Below, piece by piece: positions 23,109-35,662 of a stretch of 64,000 bases of DNA. The DNA lies in assembly GCA_015179045.1 (NCBI GenBank), contig WHUZ01000023.1:434001-498000 (forward strand), given 5' to 3'. Origin of the DNA: Kalaharituber pfeilii (taxonomy: Eukaryota; Ascomycota; Pezizomycetes; Pezizales; Pezizaceae). Numbering within the stretch: the stretch's first letter is position 1; each line of letters begins with the position of its first letter. The translations under genes were made by a program, and so were the position numbers. The notes under the pieces were generated by a model. That model made no database searches and was not told the DNA's origin. It was given only the letters and a program-made list of their open reading frames with translations.

Positions 23109-26100
23109 ATGCTGTGTGCTTTCGGCGACTTGCTATCACCTGCAGAAAGAAATGCCCTAGACCAAACTGAAACGCCAGGCAACATTTTAGACCTGACAAC
23201 AGCCCTGAAAGAAGCAAAAGTTTCGGAGAAGAAAATCAAACGCTGCGAAGCATTTTTGCAGTCAGTTCAGCAATTTTCCAGTGTTGTCGATACCTTGATT
23301 CAGCACAGTCCATTTATTTCAGCCTTGGTGTGGGGAAGTGTCAAAATTTTGTTACTGGTATGAATCGAACAAGCAACTAGGCTGATTGCCAAACTGCATT
23401 CTCAGGTACTGACTTGGTGGAACAGACAGCTCGAAATTATATTCAATACTTCAGCTGCCTCACTGATTTGCTTGAGAAATTGGGAGTACTATGTCCCATA
23501 TTTAAGGAATTTCAAGATTTGTGGCCACACTGTCAGGGCCTTCAAGATGCAGTCTTTGATTATTATGCCCAGACTGTGGTGTTCTGCACAGATGCACTTA
23601 AGTTTTTACGCAGGTCAAGTATGTTGGATAATATACCTATCTCATCATCGAAATATACAAATGATCACACTGAAACTTGCTAATAATCCAGTCAGGCACT
23701 ACAATGATATTGAGAGCACTTATACGACCATTGAATAATGAACTGCAAGATCATGTGAAAAAAAGCTTCTCTTTCAGCAGAAGATTGTGGAATACCAGGT
23801 TGTTCTTGAAAGAGAAGCTTCAGCTCGAAAAGCAAGGCAGGTGCTGCTGCTTTTAAATAGCAATTGGGAAACATATAGAGAGGAAGAGTTGCAGGAAAGG
23901 ATTCACAGTAGACAATGGAGGCAGAGACTAGAGGCAGGTGTAAAAGGTAAGTCAATCAAAGATATATGCCTTTGATATACACAGATAGGTTTTGAGGAAA
24001 ACTCAACATTCTCATTTGTATATTTTAGGGATTAAGGAATATCAGCTGCAGCAATGGAAGAAAATTTGGGACTTAGAATTAGAAAGTAAGACCCAGAAAA
24101 AATGTAAGTCAACCAACTTTCACTCACATTGACCTAGAAGCCATACTAATAAGCAACAGATTTAAACTGAACAGTTGAGGAACGCCAAAGGCAATTGAGA
24201 CGAATCTTGGATTATAATCATACAATAACATTCTTGGAATTTGCAAATGCCAGTCATCCATGTATTGGGAGATGGCTATTTGAAATGGATGACTATAAAC
24301 AATGGGTGCAATCAAACCATTCTTCACTACTCTGGTGCTATGGAATACGTATGTATGACCTTGATTGTAGCTTGATACATGGAATAGTCACTAACCTGCA
24401 TATATATTGTCTGTTTCTCACCATAGCGGGATCAGGAAAGTCAGTTTTATCAACCTCCATTGTGAAGCACCTTCTAGATACTTGTGTCCAGGAAACTCAG
24501 AATGATTCTGGAAAAACATTCATTGGATACTTTTTTTGCACTTTCTCCAACCATCGTTCACTAAAGTTTGAAGAAATTATAAGAAGTTTGGTTAAGCAAG
24601 TACCCTCAGTTTTCGATGGGCCTAGCGAATTTGAAGAGTATCTAGCGAGGTTCTTTGAGCAATGCAACAATATCCCATCAACCAATTTATGGAAAGAACT
24701 TTTCATCCGTACTTGCAGAATTGCCAATCACATATACCTCATAATTGATGGCATTGATGAATGTTCTGGCAGCATTCAAGCACAGATACTTGAATTAATC
24801 AATCAAATATTAAGCATACTACGGTGCATCAAAGTGTTTCTTTCAAGCCGCAAGGAGATTTACTTGGCTAGAAACCTTAGAAATGCCATCTCAATTTCGA
24901 TTGATGAAGTAAAGCAGCGGCCTGAAATCGAAGGATATATTGATGCATCATTGAAGCAACATTTGGATGATGGAAGACTACAGGTCCAGGACCCAGCAAT
25001 GGCTAATGAAGTTAAGGAGGTATTGATGGTTGGTGTTGAAGGAATGTAAGTATATGACCTACCTCTGTTCTTCTGTTCTTTATCAATTGTTGTAAGTGAA
25101 CCACTGAACAGTAGCAACTTAGGTTCCTATGGGTTACCTTACAGATCGAAGATATTTACAGGCAGCTCAATGATGAGGAAATCCGAGAGACATTACGATC
25201 ATTGCCTCGTAATCTAGATGAGACATACATCAGGATGCTCCAACGAATTGTCAAGGAGCATAAAAAAGATATTGCAGTTGAGGCTTTCAAGTGGCTCGCT
25301 ATGGCAAGGAGGCGGTTGTCACTACGTGAGCTTGTGGAGGCAGTAGTTATCAGAGATGATGATACTACACACACCCAAGGACTAAACTGTATTCCAACAA
25401 GCCTGGACAAGGTTATTGAGGCTTGTGGTAACTTTGTAGTGGTAGAAGAGCCAGTTCGTGATTCATCTACCATCCGCTTCATACACTCTACTGTGGTAAC
25501 CTTTCTGTACACATCTCAACTGCCAATACAACTTGAGGTATTTCGGATTGAGCCACAAACTACAGAAATACATCTAGCCAAAAGGTGTTTACAATACTTG
25601 CATTTTAGGGACCTCCAAACACAACTGGAACCAGCTGCTACCATATCAGTATCAAAGCCAAAGCGATCAGTACTTTCCATCCCTGTATCTGAGTGGATTT
25701 CACCAGAACTTCGCTCAAATTTTATTGCAACAGCCTCCTGGCATGCTCTTGAACAACCTTCAGGGGAACATGTGCCTAAGAGTGCCAATTTGAGGGTATT
25801 TAGCCCAACGTCTCCAGAACTAAGTACGGACACAGATGCATCCCCGCCGCAGATGCAGAAGTCTACTTTGCTTGATTATGTTAGCAAAAACTGGCTGCAT
25901 CATTGCGAAACACTACCAGCAACCAGTCAATCCTCCATAGATAAGGGACTACATTGGAGATGGTTCCGAGACTTGGTTCTTGATGAGTCTAGCTGGATCA
26001 AACTCCCGTGCCATCAGATTCACCATCAATAGCATGTGACCCTCATTATGAGTGCTTTAAATGGGCAGTTCAGAACTCACATCAGGCACTAGTTCAACTG

Positions 26101-28812
26101 GTATTTCAAGAGATTGCCTCAGATGGCGTTTCCCCTACTGAATATGTTCAAAGCTTTCTGATGCAAAGTTCTTCTGGCACAAAGTATGAATATGAAGTTT
26201 CTGAAATGCCTCTCCTAGTTTCAGCTGCACTTGGATTTCCTTATCTTATAATGTTCTATCTCAACCAAGGCTCAGAGTTGGACTATGAAACAGGTGAAAA
26301 AGAAACGGCTCTTATGGCTGCTTCAACAAGGGGTCACCTACGAACTGTTGAACATTTATTACAAATTGGAGTGGAGGTTAATCAGAATCCAGAATATCTG
26401 CGCAAAGCACTTCATTCTGCATGTGCTGGAGGTCATCTATTAACTTTTGAGAGACTTGTGCTTGCAGGAGCTCCAGTGAATTGGAGCTCCTTACTAACAG
26501 AGGCTGCTAATGCTGGACAAGTGAGAATTCTCAGTTATATTATCGATAGAGGCGAGTTTAAGACAGGAGCTGGTTTAGCTCAAATTTCTTCTGATGTATT
26601 ACCTTGTGCAGTCCGAAATGAACATATAGAGGTTGTCAAGCTGCTTCTAGAAGCAGGAGCGGAGGTCAACAAATACGATAAAGATGGCAGGACACCTTTG
26701 TACTATGCAGCAGAAGTAGGCCATGTGGAAGTTGTACAACAGCTGCTAGAAGCAGGAGCAGCAGTCAACAGCACTAGCTACCGTCGAGCGGCACCCTTAC
26801 ACTCATCTGCAAGAGAGAGTCATATCGCGGTTGTAAAGCAGCTCCTAGCAGCAGGAGCAGAAGTCAACAGTGTTGATGAAGAGGAGAAGACACCTTTACA
26901 TTGCGCTGCAACAGGAGGCCATATCGAGGTTGTAAAGCAGCTTCTAGGAGCAGGAGCACAGGTCAACTGCAAGGATATATTTCGAAAGGAGCCCTTATAC
27001 TACGCTGCAGAGGGAGGTCATGTCAAAGTTGTAAAGCAGCTTCTCGCAGCAAGAGCGGACATCAACGGAGGTGGTAAAGATAGGAAGACGCCCTTACACT
27101 ACGCTGCAGAAGGTGGTTATATTGAGGTTGTAAAGCAGCTTCTTGCAGCAAGAGCGGATATCAACGGAGGTGATAAAAATAGGAAGGCATTCTTACACTA
27201 CGCTGCAGAAGGCGGCCATGTCGAGGTTGTAAAGCAGCTTCTCGCAGCAAGAGCAGATATCAGCGGAGGTGATAAAGATAGGAAGACATCCTTACACTAC
27301 TCTGCAGAAGGTGGCCATGTCGAGGTTGTAAAACAGCTTCTGGCAGCAAGAGCGGACATCAACGGAGGTGATAAAGATAGGAAGATACCCTTACACTACG
27401 CTGCAGAAGGCGGCTATGTCGAGGCTGTAAAGCAGCTTCTCGCAGCAAGAGCGGACATCAATAGAAGTGATAAAGATAGGAAGTCACCCTTGCACTATGC
27501 AGCAGAAGGAGGCCATGTAGAGGTTATACAGCAGTTCCTAGCAGCAGGGGCCGAGATCAACAGCGTTGATATATCAGATTGGAAAACACCATGGCACTGC
27601 GCCGCAGAAATGGGCCATATCGAGGTTGTAAAACTGCTTTTTAAAGCCGGAGCGGAGGTAAACAGAATGGGTCAAGCTAATGGGAAGACACCCTTGCACC
27701 ATGCTGCAGAAGGAGGCCATGTCGGGGTTGTAAAGCAGCTCCTGGAAGCAGGAATAAAGACCAATACAGTCAATAAAGATGGAAAGATGCCCTTGCACCA
27801 TGCTGCACAAGGAGGCCATGTCGAGGTTGTAAAGCAGCTTCTAGCAGTAGGAGCGGAGGTCAACAGAGCCGACTTTGGGATGAGGGCACCCTTGCACCAC
27901 GCTGCACAAGGAGGCCATGTCGAGGTTGTAAAGCAGCTCCTAGCAGCAGGAGTGGAGGTCAACCGCGGCGACTTTGGTATGAGGTCACCCTTGCGCTACA
28001 CTGCAGAAGAAGGCCATGACGAGGTTGTAGAGCAGCTCCTAGGAGCAGGAGTGGAGGTGCACAGAGGCAACTTCAATATGAGGGCACCCCTACACTATGC
28101 TGCAGAAGGAGGCCATGTCGAGGTTGTAGAGCAGCTCCTAAAAGCTGGAGCGGAGGTCAACAGAGGCAACCTAAATATGAGGGCGCCATTGCACCATGCC
28201 GCAAAAGGAGGCCACGTCGGGGTTATAGAGAAGCTCCTAAAAGCAGGAGCGGAGGTCAACAGCGTTGATAAAACATATTTCGAGATGGCATCCTTGCACC
28301 TCGCTGCACAAGGAGGCCGTGTCGAGGTTTTGAAGCAGCTCTTAGCAGCTGGCGCACAGGTCAACATAGGCAATAAAGATGGAAAGACACCCTTGCACTT
28401 GGCTGCAGAAATGCGCCATGCCGAGTTTGTACAGCAGCTTATAGCAGCAGGAGCTGAGGTAAACAGACGTGATAATGGAGGACGAATGCCCCTTCTACAT
28501 GCAGCTTCAATTTCTATGTTGAAACTCCAGAATTTAGTACATCAGGATGCTCTCGAAACTGTCAAAGTCCTGTTGGCAAAGAATGCTCTTGTGGGCCATG
28601 AAGGTTGCCATTCGAATCATGGCTTCGATAAGCTATCTCACGCCACCGCGACATTGGAACTAACTAACACAGAGACCACATGTTCAATTGCTGCAGCTCT
28701 AAACGAGGGAAACCACGAAATAGCACAACTACTAGTGGAAGCACATCTGAAGCAAGCAAACGAGCCTAAGGAACAGGTGGACATTGGGAATCTTGCCACA
28801 AAACATGAATGA
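23109..28812 (+). CDS. NLR1: DUF7708-like, NACHT and ankyrin STAND protein, frameshifted
   Basis: Exon model: 23109-23357, 23426-23618, 23696-23946, 24029-24103, 24175-24348, 24427-25045, 25123-28812, with GT-AG introns of 68-82 bp; about 1,750 residues if mended. Residues 1-230 resemble the DUF7708 domain found before fungal NACHT domains (SALVWGSVKILLL, YIQYFSCLTDLLEKLG). The NACHT ATPase follows, with Walker A GIPGSGKS near residue 316 (codon split by the 24349-24426 intron) and Walker B LIIDGIDE near 419. A helical region leads to about 20 ankyrin repeats (residues ~1010-1670). Such proteins oligomerise on ligand binding to signal incompatibility or defence. Two shifts are needed: at the A7 run 23758-23764, and near 25990-26010, where the SSWIKLP frame passes to PSDSPSIACDP. 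Each could be a sequencing error; together with the retroposon at the 5' end they suggest a decaying gene. Confidence 0.8.
26590..28520 (+). repeat. Diverged 99-bp ankyrin array of NLR1
   Basis: About nineteen 33-residue repeats (core GGHVEVVKQLLAAGAEVN, then TPLHYAAE). Neighbouring units differ at many positions and several codons, unlike the arrays at 1-2 kb and 39-41.5 kb. A sub-block of four to five units with AARADINGGDKDRK is more uniform (27040-27480), suggesting local recent duplication. Confidence 0.85.
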
Positions 28813-30054
28813 TCATCTCGACATTTCTAAACAATCTTAATTGTTGTTTTCTTGGGTCGGGGGTGATTGATTAGGGTCTATTCCGTTTATTTTATATTTT
28901 ATTTTCTTATCTGTTCTATTTTATTTCCTTACTTTCCTATGTAATTATTCTCGTCATAGCCCATTGGACAGCACCCGAGTGATGGTATATATAAAAAAAA
29001 TAATAATAGTAAAGAAAGTTGCTTGTTTTCACTGCTTTTTTTTAGCGAACTATCTTTATGTTCAGACCAACCAACTAGCTTTATCATAATTAAGATTGTA
29101 TTTTATAACTACGCTCTATTTCCTACACTTCATGTTGCATGCATTTTTATACGTAGCCTCGTTCAACTATTTATTTCACATTAGGATGGCAGCTATCAGG
29201 CCTATTGAGAGGCTGGGGGAAAGCCGTTGCGTGGGGCAGGTTACAGCACCAAGGCAGTTCCACATGCAGGAGGACTGAGAAACGAGGGAAGGAAGTTGGT
29301 GTCCCTAGGGTTGCCTGCGAACCGGATGCAGTTTTGCTACTTACAAATTGCAGTAGCACCAGCAGCGATTTAGTGAAGGAGACCAGTGGAGGTACAATAT
29401 GGAGAGCCCATATGGAGATGACTTCATATAGAGAAGCCAGTCAGGCGCCTAGGGAACATAGAAGGAGCATAGCATAAGGAATAACCGCTGAGGAGTTGAC
29501 CGAAGTCGGGGTCCAAGGTAAGGCTAGTATCATAGAGGAAAAAAAAACTCAGCGCCTGATCACAGTGTTGAGGAGGGCACCTGAGATCATGTAGATGTTG
29601 CGTGTGGAGAACGACAGCATATAAAGTTCACATTCAGACCATATGGAGAGGGGAGGCTTGCGAAGTCCAGGGCCCTGCGGAACGTCACTGGATGGCTAGG
29701 GAGGGGGTGGGGATTACAAGCGGGAAACTCAGACAGCTGTGTGTCTCAATGGTCAGGCTGGTGGCGCTCCGGGAGGGCGGCGTACGGGGCGGATGAGACG
29801 AAGGCGCGTAAGGAGTATGCATGTATGTATGTAGTCAGTCTATTGAGCCTTGAGCCCAGCAGGGCTGCTTCACGACCTCCCTATCGCATGCATCGCCGTC
29901 CTGTCCGCACCACAAAATGACTGCTGCAGCCATGGCTTCTGGAGGTCCGCGCGTGATGGACTGCTAGAAGTCCGTTGACCACCCCGAAATAGAAATGAAA
30001 AATGAAAAACTAGTTGGCCTGAGTCCACCGGAATTTCAATTATATCGAACTTGA
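28813..30054. other. Intergenic, 3' flank of NLR1
   Basis: T-rich sequence follows the NLR1 stop. A degenerate family B retroposon lies at 28940-29002. From 29.2 to 29.8 kb there are GA-rich frames without recognisable domains. Confidence 0.4.
28940..29002 (+). mobile_element. Degenerate family B short retroposon
   Basis: TTCTCGTCATAGCCC, GCACCCGAGTGATGG and an A-rich end match the family B core with several changes. No clear target duplication, so it is an older copy. Confidence 0.55.
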
Positions 30055-31350
30055 GCATCACAGTCCGTCTTTTACATGGTGGACAACCCTCTTCCCCAAT
30101 TCAAATCTCAACCGGGGCGCTCATTTCCATGGGAGCTCCCCATGGCCTGTTGTTGTTGCTTCTATCACTACTACTATGTAGAGACAATAGATAACTTCAC
30201 CAAGCTATAGGTCAGTTCAAAAAGTGGACAACTCCATCTCCGAGTCCCCTTGAATCCCCCCTCCCTTCCCCTCCCACCCCACTGCCTCTCACACCGCCTT
30301 GCCTGCGGAATATCCACTCCACCTCCTTCCACCGCTTCTTCCTCCCTGTCCCTCTCCCATTGCCTCTTGCACCGCTGCATCTATGACAACTGCTTCCGGC
30401 GCCTTTCGTATCTGCTATCGCCTCTCCCCCGCATCCCCTCCCATTGCCTACCCAACAGCCTCGCCGACAGCTCTTTCTATTGCCGCTCCCACCCGCTTCT
30501 TGCATGGCTCACTATACCCCCTAATCTCGGCAGTGCTATTTGCCACAACCCCTCCTCCAACTCCTCCTCTATACATCTCCAGATCGCATTTCTGCCTGTA
30601 CCCCCTTCCATTCTCCTACCACCTGTCCTACTGCCTCTCTTTAGCCTCTCTGTAAGCCTCCTCTTATCACATCTCCTACTGCCTCTCCCTCTCCCTCCAC
30701 TCTCCTCTCTTATGTCTTGTGTGACAGCATATAGCAATAGTGATAACAGTGGTTTTTAGAACCATTGCGACTGCGACAGCATATTACAAGACTGACAAGG
30801 CTCCAACCTCCGCCTCCTTACATCTCCATCTCTCTCATCCCTGCCTCTCACATCCCCCGCCTCTCACATACCCCGCCTCGCCGCTCTGCATCACCCACCA
30901 TTGGCCCCTTGTTCTGTGCCTCTTTAGGTAGGTATAATGCATTTTTCTGCTTGGTAGGAAGACTACACCCATGTGGTGCGTTTCTATACCTACGCCATCT
31001 TCGTTTAGAGTTATTTGTGGGTACATGCAGAGTGTGGGTACACGGGGGCTGTGGGAATCCAAGGGCTGTGGGAATCCAAGGGCTGTGGGAACACAAGGTT
31101 CCAGATAGACTCTATAACATGGTCAGCAGAGGAAAGCCTGACTCGGTTGCGGAGTGAATTCCAGTGCAAGAGGGCTGTTCATCTTTAAAAACAAGGGAAG
31201 TAATTGGGAGTCGAGGGTTCTAGATGGACCAGGTCTATAATATGGTCGGCGGAGAAAAACCTTGCTAAGATGGACTTTGAATTCCAAAGCAAGAAGTCTG
31301 CCTCCTCTTAAAAAACATGCAGAATTAATGACTTGTGGGTACATGGGGGT
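30055..31350 (+). repeat. CT-rich dispersed repeat, copy 1
   Basis: The order of parts is: a CAGTCCGTCTT..GGTGGACAACCC block (30060-30115), the core CAAGCTATAGGTCAGTT (~30203), a ~500-bp pyrimidine-rich block (30230-30720), then GTGGGTACA units with an 18-bp triplicate (GGCTGTGGGAATCCAAGG, ~31050-31100) and ~115-bp units around GAATTCCA at 31150 and 31270. The same order recurs at 34.0-34.8 kb, at 58.3-59.6 kb (reversed), and partly at 61.7-61.9 kb. The open frames inside are composition artefacts. Ends and class are unknown. Confidence 0.6.
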
Positions 31351-31509
31351 TGTGGTACATGGACGTTCGGTGCGGAGAATGAGGTCCTACTCATAATCCT
31401 TTTGTTCTTTTTTATTTTTGCTTTTATCAATGTTCTGGATTTGCGGTGTATCATTGTTTTGTCGGCAAGCCATGGCTGACTTGTTTATGTACGCTTTAGA
31501 ATCCGTAAT

Positions 31510-31689
31510 GACAACGCAGGAACGGAGGGACGTAAGAGACCAGAAAAGCGCATGGGAAAAAATGTGGACGTTACCCTGGTTACGAGACTAGACGTTACCG
31601 ACAACGCAGGAACGGAGGGACGTAAGAGACCAGAAAAGCGCATGGGAAAAAATGTGGACGTTACCCTGGTTACGAGACTAGACGTTACC
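31510..31689. repeat. Perfect 90-bp tandem duplication
   Basis: Bases 31510-31599 and 31600-31689 are identical, starting GACAACGCAGGAACGG and ending GACTAGACGTTACC; a third copy begins at 31690 but diverges after 7 bases. Each unit contains CTGGTTACGAGACTA, which recurs near 33781 and (one change) 62179, and in inverted form near 31836. Confidence 0.95.
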
Positions 31690-33994
31690 GACAACGGCCG
31701 ATGCGAGCGGTAGCGAGTGACATTTAACAGCCGCTTGACACAACAAGTCCTCTGCTGGGAGATGCCAGGAGGAACAGGCGGAGTGAAAAAGTGGGGTTAA
31801 GCTCAATTCTGTTGCTTACTCTACATGTAAAGCACTAGTCTCGTGAACCAGTAAAAGCACAGAAAATTTGCGACAATAAAATGTGCGTAGAAGAGAGTTG
31901 CATCGATGCCAGTGCAACTCCTTACCCCAATCATAAATTACATACCTTGGTCCGCAACGTACTAGAACCAATGCACACAAATGCCGAAGTAACAAAAATG
32001 TCATGGAAATATCAGCGAGGCGACTCATCAGTTCCTCACATTTGCTATATCATGCAGCCTATTCGCATTGGTCCCCGATGGTATTCCCAGATGCCATGAA
32101 GTCGAAAACCGCAAACACATCAACCACAGGTCAACAACGAAACAACCATAGATACAAATTTATTTCAAATCATAGACGAAACGAGAACAACTAGGCGCAA
32201 AGTTGAGGCCAACTCAAAACAAAGCTGAATGTTTGCAAAGCACCTGTGAGAAAAGCAGTTAGGAGGGGAGGTAGATGGTGCGGCGCTGAGGAATGGAATG
32301 AGGGTTGTCTGGCATCGTTAAGTAATAAGATGAGTTACAACAATGTCTGGTTGGAACCGAGTCAAGCTGTTTTTAAGTTTTGCTGCGTGTACCTAAATTC
32401 TAGCATTTCCAGAATCTGGAAACAAAACTTTTCGGCGGTATAGCAAGGTTTACCTGTAGTGTGGGAAGGTAACAAAATGGGTAAGTAAACGCAAGGGCAA
32501 AGCTTAGCACAGGGATCACGTGGAGATAAGGACGGCACGTGAGGTATTTCATAGTAAATGTGGAGAGACCTGCTGTACTGTAGTTGATACAATCAAGCTT
32601 CCATCCTTCCATCCTCTTTTCTTTCACACCCGCACTTTTCGCATTAAGTCCTACATTCGCTCCGCTAGCTCCCACCGCTCCGGTCCATTGAGAGGCGGTA
32701 GTGGATATTATGTGTCATCTTACACAAGAGTTTTTAGATAGGACTTGTACAAAACAACACTACTAATAGCTACCCCTAACTCCATTAGAAAACGATTGAA
32801 AAAACTTGTGCACATCTGAATAAGGACTGTGGGAGGATACTTTCTCTCTTTTCTCTGAAGACAAAGTATTGTATGAAGAAAAGGAGGTTGTGAGAAGGGG
32901 GGTAGAACTCCCGTCTTGCTTTGCTCTCGGGATTATATAGAAGGAACATTACGATTTTCATATTTGGTTCTTGTTCACTTACAATACTCCCGATTCCGTA
33001 CACCACTTTTCTATCATACCACATAATCTAGTCTGGTTGCACTACGAGGGATAGTGCAATTAGACTAACATAATCCCACAGCTACATAGCCAGACTACCT
33101 ACCGCCATAGACTGCGCAGCCACTCCAAATTCCTACGTACCACCTCCACCGCCACAGATTCTCCTTCGGCACCCCACAGGTATCCTCATCGCGCTTTCGG
33201 CGCTACACAGGTATACTCCCACTCATCGCAAGCTCTTCCCCTCTCGCCGCCACACAGCCTCGGCTCCACGTAGGCCTCGTTGCCTCCTAGATAGGAGAGT
33301 CTCAGACAAAACATGACACCCCGAAGATGTCACTCTCGCTGGCACATTTGGAGGCTTGGCACTGGGTTGCCAGGGCGCAAGCGGATCCGCTCGTGCCGTC
33401 AGTGCGAAGTTCAAAGTGCTTTATCCCTTCGGCTCCACTGGTTATACAACACTTATACACTGCACGAGAGTGGGTTTTTGCTTGCGGGCCAGAGGGGTTA
33501 TTTTACACCATGAGAGATGATACAATTGTAGATGCTAATAGATCAAGCGTCTTCGCTTTTTTTTTGCTCCATATTTGGACTCAGCGCAGTCAATTTGGTC
33601 CATAATTAATTTATCGCACATATCCGCTAGATTGTGTGAGATATTCATGTCGAAACAGCGAACTCGGTGGTGAAGCTGCCCGCTCTGCAGTTACAGGACT
33701 GCTGATGCCAAATGTTGCTGCCAAAGGCTTTTGCTGTGCCAAGAAAGGCAAGGATGTATGAAGCGGCGATTAAAACAGCTCTGGTTACGAGACTACGCTG
33801 AGGAGAACGGGTCTTCTAATCATACCGACACAATCGCACAATTTAGACTGAAAGGTAAGAACGTTTTGTTCCCGCAGTGCCTTAATTGGCTAGTTCTAGT
33901 AACCGAACCGCAGGATGGATCTTTAATCTATGATATACCCTGACGTGCCGCCTTGTTGTAAGCTCAAGTCCGTAACTCGAGAAAACAGCGCACA
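31690..33994. other. Repeat debris, no gene recognised
   Basis: Short frames only. It contains the inverted motif TAGTCTCGTGAACCAG near 31836, a 39-bp insertion at 33029-33067, and a C-rich stretch at 33.1-33.4 kb. Nothing codes for a recognisable protein. Confidence 0.4.
33029..33067. mobile_element. 39-bp hairpin insertion with 8-bp target duplication
   Basis: It runs TAGTCT to AGACTA and folds into a nearly perfect hairpin (TTGCACTA against TAGTGCAA). ACATAATC lies directly on both sides (33021-33028 and 33068-33075). An 8-bp duplication is typical of hAT transposons; at 39 bp this is an extreme miniature. Confidence 0.75.
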
Positions 33995-34800
33995 CACGTC
34001 ATCAAGCTATAGTCAGCTAAAAAAGTTGACAGCTCCGCCTTCTCTGGACCCCACTCCATTCCCCCGCCCCCACTTTCTAGCACGTCCTCAACGTTACAGC
34101 TTCTCACTTGCACAACAGACAACGTCCATCGCTAAGCTCTAGGTCAGTTTGAGCAGTGCATAACTCCCGCGCCTTCTCCCTACCCCATCGTCCCACCACT
34201 CCGCCATCCCACTGCCGCTTCGACAGCCCCTTCAACAGCCTCCTCCAGCAAACTCTCGGGCAGTCCCACAATTAGTTTTTCAGCGGCCACCCCCGCCAGC
34301 GTCCCCACCCCTTCTTCTCCAGCAGTCGTTCATACAGCTTCTTCATCAGCAGCCACTCCAGCAGCCTCTCCGCCCCCCACTCCAGAAGCCTTTCTCGCGT
34401 TCCCTCCAGTAACTGCTCAAACAGCCACTCGAATAGCCTGTTCAATAACAACTTCAAATGCTCCTCCCTTCCCGGATAATGCAAATTACTCTCTGATAGG
34501 TTAACGACTCTCCTGTTTCTTTATTTTTTCTACTGTTTTCGTTTCATCTGACAGTTCATTGTTTCTGGATTTTTTGTTCCTTGTACCACATTGCATCTCC
34601 ATCCTGAATATCAAGGGGTTGTGGGTGCATGGGGAATCTAGACGGGCCCAGGTCTAATTACATGGCCAGCAGAAGAAGCCTGACTTGGTTGGTTACGGTT
34701 TTCAGAATCCATGACCTCTACAAATATTCCTTGCATCTGGGGGGGGGGTGAATCGGCTGCCGGATATACGTCCATGTGAAGAATTTGTGGGTGGTCTGCC
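33995..34800 (+). repeat. CT-rich dispersed repeat, copy 2
   Basis: The core appears twice (CAAGCTATAGTCAGCT near 34003 and AAGCTCTAGGTCAGTTT near 34132), followed by a pyrimidine-rich block and a GTGGGTGCATGGGGAATCTA unit near 34620. It is shorter and more diverged than copy 1. Confidence 0.55.
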
Positions 34801-35662
34801 TCAATGATACAGCAAACGCTAGCTATAGATACCTAATTTAGCAATGATTGGCAATAGATGCTCGAGTATATTTTTAGTCTATTTGGGAGAAAATTACGCT
34901 GTCGGGACCAATTGTTGCTGTGTAAGGACGGCTGAGCTAACAGTGTGGTACGAGAACATACAGTACCTTACCTGCAGGGGACTGCAGTAGTCTAGTTAGT
35001 AGGGCAGCTGGAGCCTCCGTCGACACCCCTGCTTGTGAATCTAGCAACTTCTGAGGAAACTCGGTGATGGGGGGAGAGTGCCAATGTGCTTAGCGATACC
35101 CATGCGCCCATCATTACCCCAGCGGATTGTTAATGAAGTCCCCTGATCTCAAAATATTCAATGAATATTCCTTTTGAAGGAGTAGTTGAATTTTCTACAG
35201 AGTGCCGCGCCACTGCATGCCTAACACATCCAAAGCTCAGTACACAATGAGAGAGGGCCTGCGGGATAGTATCATAAAACACAGAAAACATCTCTCGTGA
35301 CAATATGCACGGGGATCTGAGGGGTCAGTACTGTCTCGAGGTGGACGCCATTAAAAACTGGTGCATTGCACAATACAATATGGAATGCATTCCTGATTGG
35401 TTCTCAAAGTTGGCCCCTGCTCACCTAAGTCACCACCTCGTATTTACAAATTGGCTTCTTTTTCAGTTCTTGAGCCTCTTATCGCTTGCGGGGTAGGGGT
35501 TATTTGACATTTTGAGCAAGAGAACTCCAAAAATCGAAAGCTCATCAGAAGAACTAGTTCCGCTATTATCAAAACGATCTGAACCTGTACATCCAAACTC
35601 CAGATCCTCTTTGCAGTACTTTTAAACCACACCAGCCGAATATCCAATCCCATCTACTCAAC
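34801..35662. other. Upstream region of NLR2
   Basis: No recognisable repeat or gene. About 150 bases before ATG 35663 are A/C-rich and could be the leader. No convincing TATA box. Confidence 0.4.

Noticed and set aside
23358..23405. Acceptor at 23405 for the first NLR1 intron
   Set aside because: Gives the wrong phase; the acceptor at 23425 keeps the DUF7708-like frame.
25990..26031. A short intron instead of a frameshift near 26000 in NLR1
   Set aside because: No GT-AG pair of workable length gives the needed phase change.
30212..31157. Overlapping frames in the CT-rich block
   Set aside because: Same composition recurs in other repeat copies without a conserved frame.
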